The notes beneath the pieces are model-generated. The model saw only the letters and a program-made list of their open reading frames with translations. It searched no databases and was not told the DNA's origin. The position numbers and the translations under genes are program-made. From NCBI GenBank assembly GCA_037447655.1, contig JBBHKE010001258.1, positions 62,001-126,000 of the forward strand: a stretch of DNA of 64,000 nt. Reading direction: 5' to 3'. How positions within the stretch are numbered: position 1 is the first letter of the stretch; each line of letters starts with the position of its first letter. This DNA comes from Zygnema cylindricum. Its lineage: Eukaryota > Streptophyta > Zygnematophyceae > Zygnematales > Zygnemataceae. Shown one piece after another: positions 57,446-64,000 of the stretch.

Positions 57446-57497
57446 CCCCCCCTCAAGCGAAAACTAGGAAGTAGATTGAGATGAAAACAAAGGAAAT

Positions 57498-60400
57498 TTA
57501 GCCAGGACGAAAAGGAAGACGAAGGCCAGAGGAGAGGCAGTGTTGCTCAAAGTGAGGGCGATGAAGAGCCTTGGTGAGATAATCGGCCACTTGGTCGGCG
57601 GATTTGACATAAAGTAACCGGAGAGTGCCATCTTCGACCCGCTCCCGAGAGTAATGATACTGAATGTCGATGTGCTTCGTCCGTTTGTGGTGAACAAGAT
57701 TGCGGATCAAAGCAAGGACTCCTTGGGAATCCGAAAAAATAGGAGTAGGGGCTGAAAGGGGAAACCCAAGATTGGAAAGCAGGGTCCGATGCCAAACAAC
57801 TTCCTTGGCAGCGTGACAAGCGACCATATATTTCGCCTCAGTGCTAGAGCATGCTGTGGTAGGTTGCTTTCTGCATGACCAAGAGATAAGACCATTGCCC
57901 AAAAAGAAGCACGAGCCAGTGGTGGAAGGGCGGGAAAGCTCATCTTGTGCCCAATCTGAATTAACAAAACCCGTAAGAGCATTAGAGCAAAAGGAAGAAT
58001 ATATGAGACAAAGTGTTTTAGTGTCCTGTAGATAAAAAAAGACACGTTTGGCTGCGGCAAGATGATCAAGAGAAAGACGTTGAAGGAATTGACTGAGTTT
58101 AGTGACAGCTGTGGCAATGTCAGGGCGGGTGGCCTGCATGGGGTACATAAGGGCCCTGACCATCGAGCGGTAAGTGGCATGGAGGGAGGGGGAGAGAAGG
58201 AAGTCAATGGAAAGGAGGAGAGGGGCATTGGCATCTAAAGGAGTGGAAAGGGATGAGCCCTCTACCATGCCAAAGCGTTCAAAAAGATCAAAGATAAAGG
58301 TCTTCTGAGAGAGAGAGAGGGTGCGAGCCGAGCGATTACGAGAAACTTGAATGCCCAAATAATAAGTGAGCTCACCTAGATCGGCCATGTCAAAATGGGT
58401 CTGAAGGAGAGATTTGACAGTGGAGATTTGAGAGAGGGAAGGACCAACAAGAAGGAGATCGTCGACAAAGATGGCAACAATGATCAAAGAGGTGCCAAAG
58501 CCACGAGAATAAATGCTAAAATCGGCATCAATTCGGGTAAATCCTTCTTTCCGCATAATGGCATCTATGGTATGGTTCCATACACGTGGGGATTGCTTTA
58601 ATCCATAGATTGTTTTAATGAGATGGCAAACCAAATGTTCAGATCCACGGGAAATATAGCCTTTTAGCTGATGCATGTAAATGTTATGAGACAAGATCCC
58701 ATTTAAGAAGGCATTTTTAACATCCATGTGATGAACATGGAAATCATGTTCAACAGCTAAAGTAACTAAAGTGCGGATTGATGTCAACTGGGCAACATCA
58801 GCAAAGGTTTCAGTGAAATCTATACCTTCGATTTGGGAAAAGCCCTTCGCCACCAAGCGAGCTTTGTATTTGTCCACGGATCCATCCGCTTTTTGTTTTA
58901 CACGGAAGACCCATTTCGAACCGATTGCCTTTCTTCCAGGGGGAAGGGGAACAAGATTCCATGTTTTGTTGGAAAGTAAGGCATTGAATTCAGCATCAGC
59001 GGCAGTTTTCCAAAGGGAGGCATCAGGTCGTTTTAGGGCAGCCTTGAGAGAGAGAGGGGCTGAAATAAGAGAGGCAGAGGCCCCAGCCGAGTAAGCGTAA
59101 GCTAGAGAGGCGTGGCCTATGGAAGTAATAAGACGAGAGGGGGGAATTCTAGAGCGTGCGGGGTTTCGGCGAGGTAAATGAGAGGGGTCAGGAAGAGGGG
59201 AAGGCTCAGGATCGGGAAGTGAAGGCTCAAGAGGAGCAATAGACCTAAGAAGAGGTGAGTGGGAAAAAATTGTGGGAGAAAGATTGTCAAAAAGAGGATC
59301 ATCTTGGAAAAGAGGGGGAGAGGAGGAATTATCTTCAGAATTTGTGACAGGATGAAGAGGAAGGGCAGCTGAGTGGCTGGCAGGAGTGATGGGAGCAGCC
59401 GGGAAAACAAGGGGGGTGGGAGAAGATGGAGGAGGAGGGAGACTTGAAGATGATGAGGGGGAAAAACTGGGAGGATTAAGGGGAGAGGGGTGGGAAGGTG
59501 TAACGTAGGTGAATTCAGATGGCTGAAGAGAGTGAAGGGGAAGGTTTGGGGGAAGAGGGTCATAGAGGGTGAGGGAAGGAAAGTCAGATAATGGGGGAAG
59601 AGGGGAAGGGAAGGGCATACGAGACAAGGTTTGGAGGAGTGGCGTTTCGTTGAAAACTACTTCTCTGGTGGTGATGACGCGATGCTGAGAAGGACTCCAG
59701 ATGCGGTACGCTTTGGAATTTGGAGCGTACCCAACGAAAATGCCACGAAATGCGCGAGCGCCCAATTTGCCGTCCGATTGGAGGAGGTCTTTGTACCACG
59801 CTGCACAACCAAAGATTCTTAGGTGGCGTATATCTGGTTTGAAAGAGGACCATGCTTCCATTAGAGTGGGTTTTGGTAAAGCGTTAGTGGGACAAAGATT
59901 GCGTAAGTGATTTGCGCAAACGACAACCTCTGCCCAAAATTCATAAGGCAAATTTGCAAAGTACAACATAGAGCGTGACATATCATGTAATGTTCGATTG
60001 TACCTTTCTACAATGCCGTTTTGTTGTGGCGTCCGAGGCGCCGTTAAATGACGCGAGATTCCATGTTGCATGAGAAATTCAAAAAACTGGTTGGACAAAA
60101 ATCCGCCACCGTTGTCACTGCGCAAGACCTTGATACGTTTGTTGTGAAAATTTTCTGCCAACGCCTTAAATTCTTGAAATCGAGCAAAAGCGTCAGATTT
60201 ATTACAGTTTGGATACACGTGTGAAAAACGAGTGGCGTGGTCAATGAAAGTGACAAAATAAAGGGATCCACTGTAGCTACGACCGCGCATGGGACCACAC
60301 ACGTCCGCGTGTACAAGTGGAAATGGTTCAGTGATGACGGTAATGCTAGTGGGAAATGAGTGACGCGGCATTTTTCCTTGCACGCAACCGTGACAAAAAT

Positions 60401-60566
60401 CCAAAGATTTGTTAGAGAATGAATTTAGTCCAGTTAAAAGATTTGGCAAAGTACTCAAACTTTCGCTATTTAAATGACCATATCTTAAATGCAAAAGTGG
60501 AAAAATTTCGACGCTAACTCTTAAAGCAAATATTTTTGGCGTACTATAGGATTGTAGGATGTACAT
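57498..60566 (-). CDS. Copia Pol polyprotein (pre-integrase, integrase, RT, RNase H), 1022-codon open frame
   Basis: Uninterrupted frame. Order of domains: pre-integrase (LLHLRYGHLNSESL, CHGCVQGKMP, residues about 25-70); integrase with HADVCGPM, the DNGGGF aspartate motif and QQNGIVERYNRTL with the catalytic Glu; a Pro/Ser-rich linker (about residues 310-490); RT from SKWVFRVKQKADGSVDKYKA through HHMDVKNAFLNG to the catalytic AIFVDDLLLVG; RNase H with FVNSDWAQDE, SSTEAKYMVACHAAKE and a final HYSRERVEDGTL. RT has FADVAQL where FAPVAKL is usual. The start codon given is only the first Met; the frame probably was once continuous with gag. Gag upstream is broken, so the element is likely inactive although Pol is intact. 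Confidence 0.9.
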   Translation of the reverse strand: MYILQSYSTPKIFALRVSVEIFPLLHLRYGHLNSESLSTLPNLLTGLNSFSNKSLDFCHGCVQGKMPRHSFPTSITVITEPFPLVHADVCGPMRGRSYSGSLYFVTFIDHATRFSHVYPNCNKSDAFARFQEFKALAENFHNKRIKVLRSDNGGGFLSNQFFEFLMQHGISRHLTAPRTPQQNGIVERYNRTLHDMSRSMLYFANLPYEFWAEVVVCANHLRNLCPTNALPKPTLMEAWSSFKPDIRHLRIFGCAAWYKDLLQSDGKLGARAFRGIFVGYAPNSKAYRIWSPSQHRVITTREVVFNETPLLQTLSRMPFPSPLPPLSDFPSLTLYDPLPPNLPLHSLQPSEFTYVTPSHPSPLNPPSFSPSSSSSLPPPPSSPTPLVFPAAPITPASHSAALPLHPVTNSEDNSSSPPLFQDDPLFDNLSPTIFSHSPLLRSIAPLEPSLPDPEPSPLPDPSHLPRRNPARSRIPPSRLITSIGHASLAYAYSAGASASLISAPLSLKAALKRPDASLWKTAADAEFNALLSNKTWNLVPLPPGRKAIGSKWVFRVKQKADGSVDKYKARLVAKGFSQIEGIDFTETFADVAQLTSIRTLVTLAVEHDFHVHHMDVKNAFLNGILSHNIYMHQLKGYISRGSEHLVCHLIKTIYGLKQSPRVWNHTIDAIMRKEGFTRIDADFSIYSRGFGTSLIIVAIFVDDLLLVGPSLSQISTVKSLLQTHFDMADLGELTYYLGIQVSRNRSARTLSLSQKTFIFDLFERFGMVEGSSLSTPLDANAPLLLSIDFLLSPSLHATYRSMVRALMYPMQATRPDIATAVTKLSQFLQRLSLDHLAAAKRVFFYLQDTKTLCLIYSSFCSNALTGFVNSDWAQDELSRPSTTGSCFFLGNGLISWSCRKQPTTACSSTEAKYMVACHAAKEVVWHRTLLSNLGFPLSAPTPIFSDSQGVLALIRNLVHHKRTKHIDIQYHYSRERVEDGTLRLLYVKSADQVADYLTKALHRPHFEQHCLSSGLRLPFRPG

Positions 60567-62065
60567 AGAATCTCGTGTTACGCAAAACCTACAGTACTAT
60601 TGTCTTTTCTATCAAAAAACGTTACTCTATCATTATTAAATTAAGCTTTTAAGCCATCAGAAGTGGCGACTTTGACAGAAAAATAAATTCCTAGCTAGAC
60701 CAGGAACAAAGAGTACGTTTCGAAAGTGAATAGACACATTAAGGACATTTACGTCGCCAGAATGAATAGCCAACATAATGCGGTCGTCTCCTAAACGAAT
60801 CTGTATAGGAGATGATAGAGGAGAAAGGCGAGTGAACCAATCAAATCGTGTGAAAGGTGGTGACTAGCACCACTATCTATTAGCCAATCTTCAGGTGTTT
60901 GAGATAGAAAAGCGTACCCTTGTGAAAATTTAGTATCCGGAGTGACAAAATTTGGGATATGATGGGCAACATTGCCATATCTAAATTCTGGTGAGGGAGG
61001 GAGGACAAAAGGGGAAGCTACTGGAGTGGGATAATTAGAGGGAAAATGTGGGGAAAAAGCGGTCGATCAAGGGAGGTTAACGGGGTTTGAAGAGGAATAG
61101 TGCGCTGCGGCGTTAGAAGATTTTGGAAGGGATGGAGAAGGGGAATAATGGTGAGGATAAAGAAAATTTGGAGGGGAAAGAAAGGTGTGGAGGGAGTGGG
61201 GGGGTGGGAAGAACTGGTGGGTTGGCATAGGCGGCGTTGGCATTCCCTTCAGTTTTAGGGGGGTTGGAAGCCTCGGCTGCTTTTCGCCTTGCCAATTTTC
61301 GACATTCCTCCACGGTATGTCTTTTTGTTTTGCAGTAAGCAAAAAACAAACGCTGCACCCCCCCAAAGTAAGTCTTCTGATTTTCAGCAATAAAGTCATT
61401 TGCATGAGAGAGATTTGGAGCAGAAAAAGAGAGAAGTTTTGTCTCTTCATGCAAAAGTTTGGTACAAAGTGAGTGAAAGAGAATGGATTGGTCTAGATTG
61501 TCAAACGAAGAAATGAAAGGGAAAAGGTTTCATGGAGTCCTCCCAAAAAGGTTGAAGAGAGGTCCTCGTTGGAAAGATGCACACCTATCATGGTGCATTT
61601 TCCGGCCGATAATTCGACTATGTTAATCCAATTCTGCATAGATTCCGACCGCTTTTTCATGGAGTTCAAAAACGCTCGTTTTTGAATTCGGCGAGCGGCC
61701 CATCCGGTTTGAATGTAAGTTGCTTGAAGACGAATCTAAGCCTCGGCGGAAGAGGAGGCGCCGCGAATAAGACGAGTGCGCTCGATAGTAAGTGACATCA
61801 CTAGGCGAGCGTGCTCATCCTCATCCTTTTGTTTCCATGTAGCTATTACCAACTCTTTTGTAGCTTTTTCTGCTAGTGTATCAGTAGAGGAAAGGATATA
61901 AGGTTTTGAAATTCCTATAAAATGGTCCCAAATCTTCTCGTGTTTGAAATAATGCATGGCTGAAATTGACCAATCATAGAAGTTTTAACCATCAAACTTC
62001 TGAATATTATTAGAAGTGGCATGGCTAGGCCCATAACTTATTGGAGGTGGATTGGCGGAAGCCAT
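60567..62065 (-). pseudogene. degenerate Copia gag and protease region
   Basis: The gag ATG (62065) is inside the 5' LTR; the frame MASANPPPISYGPSHATSNN crosses the primer-binding site and meets a TAA at 61987 (KFDG-stop where KFDGSNFYDW would be expected). Gag continues in 61957-61736 (HYFKHEKIWDHFIGISKPY, EDEHARLVMSLTIERTRLIR). A zinc-knuckle remnant AYCKTKRHTVEEC lies at about 61350-61300, with its first Cys lost, followed by a Pro/Ala-rich spacer. The protease region before 60567 has no long frame. Confidence 0.8.
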
Positions 62066-62491
62066 GAAATTGTACACAAGAGAAAGATCAATACATTGGA
62101 GAGAGGAATTGATTTGTATTTGGGATGATTTCATTAAGTGAGAAAAGTCACTTATATACAAAATATACAATGCTAATTATTGTGGAGTGTAAGCGCTCTA
62201 CGGTGCGTTGTAACAAAGTGATCATAGTCTAGATTCTAATAAATGTATGTAGAACAAAAAGAAAGACTGGGCCGTCGCCTAAAGGACTGGACCGAGGGTC
62301 AAAAGACTTGTACGTAAGAAAAGACAAGACTGACGTATGTAATGAAAAAGTACAGAAGTCTGGACCGACGTCTGGAAGTACGGACATGACCAAAAGTAAG
62401 TCGTCCGGATAAGACGGTCAACAGGACTTGACTGACGTAAGAAAAGTACGGGCAAGACAAAAGTAAAATGACGCTAAATGTCCCTTAAAAG
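62039..62491 (-). repeat. 5' LTR of the transporter-disrupting Copia
   Basis: It pairs with 56994-57445. On the minus strand it begins TTTTAAGGG (G to T at position 2 compared with the other LTR) and ends CCACCTCCAATA. Confidence 0.95.
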
Positions 62492-62506
62492 TGCGGATTG
62501 GTGAGG

Positions 62507-62570
62507 ACTATCTCTCTCTCTCTCTCTCTCCTCCCCTCTCTCTCTCTCCTCCCCTCTCTCTCTCTCTTCC
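62507..62570. repeat. CT microsatellite in transporter intron 1
   Basis: (CT)n runs interrupted by CCTCCCCT begin a few bases after the splice donor of exon 1. A second CT-rich run lies in intron 2 at 63189-63252. Confidence 0.9.
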
Positions 62571-63378
62571 ATGAAACAATTAGGGTTTTAGGCTTAGATA
62601 TTTTTGCTCTATTTTATCACCTTTCATCTCATAACCTTTTCCTACCTTTTCATACCTATTATTTTTCCTTGTTTTCCTTAATTTTCGGATTCAGATGTAG
62701 AAATAAATAACAATTCTAAATCAACTGCATTTTTTTAGCTGTCTTGCTAGAGACTGTTCTTTTTTCATCCATATAATCAATTGCCTATATTTTTTCTCCT
62801 TCTTCTCTGCAAGTTCTCAAAGAGATGGACTTGAACGAGGATATCGCGTACTTCATTGTCGGCTTCTTCATCGTCAACACCATGTTTCTAGTCACCTCTC
62901 TCTTGGCTCCGGTCCCCATTCTTCTCGTGTTCGTGCTTCTGGAGGCCACTTTTCTCTGCCTTTTCATTGGCTTCTTCAAGGACCAGGCGCCCGAAAAAGC
63001 TGGAACCTTCACGATGGTAGGCGGAGCATTTGGGCATATCATGGCACTCGCTGGTCATTGTTTTTTAGGGTTTTTTGTTTAAAGCTCTATCAGTTTTTTT
63101 TATGTAACTGAAAATTATCTCTCTTTTTACTTCTATTCCGTTGAGACTTTTGGTATCTCGTAGCACTCGAGGATTAGTTTGAGTTTTGCTATGTCTCTCT
63201 CGCTCTCTCTCTCTCTCTCCCTCCTCCTTTCTCTCTCTCTCTCTCTCTTTCTGTCTATCCGCTTTCTACTCAACACTCATCACAACAACTTTTGCAGTTG
63301 AACCTAACACTTCTTTTCTCCTTATTTCCATGCAGCGTGGTACGTGTCCTTCGCAGTTCTGTTCAACAAAACTGATCA

Positions 63379-63442
63379 GAAGCCGGTGAATTACTACCGG
63401 GAACTGAATTGAAGTCGGTGAATTACTACCGGGAACTGAATT
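63379..63442 (+). repeat. 32-bp tandem duplication at the transporter/gypsy junction
   Basis: The unit starting GAAG[C/T]CGGTGAATTACTAC and ending GGGAACTGAATT occupies 63379-63410 and 63411-63442, differing at one base. The transporter stop codon (TGA, 63410-63412) is formed at the seam of the two copies. Confidence 0.95.
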
Positions 63443-64000
63443 CACGTATTATCCTCGATCGACACCCCATGTCGTTGGCCGAGGATATTTTCGATCATGT
63501 TGGGGGTGCTAAATATTCCAGCATCCTGGATATGCGACAGGGATTTAATCAAATCAAAATAGAGGAAAAAATCGACACAAAACTGCATTTTGGTGTAGTG
63601 AGGCTCGTTGGGAATGGGCGGTTTTGCCCTTTGGACTGAGAAATGCACCTGTGGTATTTCAAAAGGTCATGGACTCATCTTGGGGGGGTGTAAGTTTGCT
63701 TTTTGCTACATCGACGATTTAATCATTGCTTCAGCCACCATACAGGAACATGCAGCGCATATTGGGTGGATTTTGAAGGAATTAAAGAAAGTAAACCTTT
63801 AATGCCATCCTGCCAAATGCACCTTCGATGCCGAAGGGGTACCTTATCTGGGGCATTTCATTTCTTCGCATTAAGTACTCCACTAGAGGTCAAGGTGAAA
63901 GCCATTTGTAAAGTAACGGCCCCAACTTATCTGACCAGCCTGCGGGTATTTCTTGGGTTGGCAAATAATTATTGTAGGTTTGTTCTTAGTTTCAGTACCC
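63413..64000 (+). pseudogene. Ty3/gypsy reverse-transcriptase fragment (continues beyond window)
   Basis: VNYYRELNSRIILDRHPMSL, then IFDHVGGAKYSSILDMRQGF, then a frame change to AVLPFGLRNAPVVFQKVMDS, then FCYIDDLIIAS with the YIDD catalytic motif, CHPAKCTF and SLRVFLGLANNYCRF are the ordered motifs of a Ty3/gypsy RT and the start of RNase H. Several frameshifts and a stop after KKVNL (63800) show decay. No gag, protease or LTR is seen before it, so the 5' part of the element is missing. Confidence 0.9.

Larger units (their letters stand above)
56994..62491 (-). mobile_element. Copia element inserted in transporter exon 1, minus strand
   Basis: LTRs are 56994-57445 (452 bp) and 62039-62491 (453 bp). 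Perfect 5-bp duplications GTGCG flank it (56989-56993 and 62492-62496). On the minus strand the LTR runs TGTTAAGGG to CCTCCAATA. By eye the two LTRs differ at about 8 percent of positions, so the insertion is not recent. The primer-binding site (62038 downwards, minus strand) reads AGTTATGGGCCTAGCC, complementary to the initiator tRNA-Met anticodon arm. It is a different lineage from the other elements here. Confidence 0.95.
56706..63412 (+). pseudogene. GPR1/FUN34/YaaH (SatP-like) acetate/succinate transporter gene, disrupted
   Basis: Family members are six-helix plasma-membrane carriers for acetate or succinate. Exon 1 is 56706-56993 plus 62497-62501, exon 2 is 62825-63053 and exon 3 is 63336-63412, about 200 residues in all. 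Exon 1 carries YGNPTSLGLSTMALTTF, a variant of the NPxPLGL family signature, then WVGLALFFGGIAQFAASMW and FATYAGLWLSLEIIIVFALC. Exon 2 encodes MDLNEDIAYFIVGFFIVN, two helices and KAGTFTMVGGAFGHIMALA; exon 3 encodes AWYVSFAVLFNKTDQK. Splice sites are G|GTGAGG (62502) to AAAGAG (62824), and G|GTCATT (63054) to ATGCAG (63335). Two lesions are visible: a 1-nt deletion near 56829 (frame of GWEP to frame of LMWVGLALFF) and the 5.5-kb Copia. The exon 3 tail reads into a gypsy fragment. The family call is firm from the signature; the gene looks non-functional unless the frameshift is a sequencing error and the Copia is polymorphic. Confidence 0.85.

Overview
The window is eukaryotic nuclear DNA that is rich in transposable elements and satellites. 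Plant-type Ty1/copia elements, a GPR1/FUN34/YaaH (SatP-like) transporter gene with introns, an F-box/LRR-like gene and three tandem TTTAGGG-type telomeric units point to the green lineage, more likely a streptophyte alga or bryophyte-grade plant than a crop. The sequence alone does not fix the species. I saw no rRNA gene, functional tRNA gene, CRISPR array or bacterial operon.

Region 1-4.6 kb: a tandem duplication of a small minus-strand gene. The right copy (2070-3949) can be read as six exons joined by five GT-AG introns. Every internal junction is phase 1, one exon is only 9 nt, and the product is a 186-residue secreted protein with a signal peptide, Arg/Glu/Asp-rich Leu-repeat modules and a His/Arg block followed by Asp. 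The left copy (1-1426) is decayed. This is the most unusual host gene here. Region 6.2-9.06 kb holds an 11-bp and then a long 10-bp satellite. Region 10.7-12.75 kb holds an 18-bp GTAC-rich minisatellite.

Region 12.95-19.64 kb: a decayed minus-strand Copia element with 5-bp target duplications (GTTAT). Regions 20.3-23.7 and 44.2-46.85 kb are two diverged plus-strand copies of one unit: a pyrimidine-rich minisatellite followed by a small intron-containing gene remnant. Region 24.9-26.5 kb is a TA-flanked inverted-repeat element with a smaller MITE inside.

Region 26.87-38.60 kb is a three-level nest. A 778-bp TTA-flanked MITE was split by a 10.9-kb minus-strand Copia (27074-38019). That was split in turn by a young plus-strand, gag-only Copia (29242-33749; target duplication CAAAG; LTRs almost identical). 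An uninterrupted 778-bp copy of the MITE at 54390-55167 shows the empty site.

Region 38.6-47.7 kb holds small hAT-like and mariner-like MITEs, short tandem repeats and the F-box/LRR-like gene (42587-43642). Region 47.7-53.3 kb is a decayed plus-strand Copia whose 3' LTR is cut off against a truncated MITE. A further LTR of that family (55631-56675) ends 30 bp before the start codon of the SatP-like transporter gene (56706-63412). That gene has a 1-nt frameshift in exon 1, a 5.5-kb Copia (56994-62491) inserted 8 bp from the exon 1 splice donor, two ordinary introns, and a last exon that runs into a Ty3/gypsy reverse-transcriptase fragment across a 32-bp tandem duplication.

Two themes recur in the Copia elements. 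Several lineages carry, right after the 5' LTR, a primer-binding site complementary to the anticodon arm of initiator tRNA-Met (the half-tRNA mode known from Drosophila copia) instead of its 3' end. In most of them the gag start codon lies inside the LTR, so gag is translated across the LTR/PBS junction.
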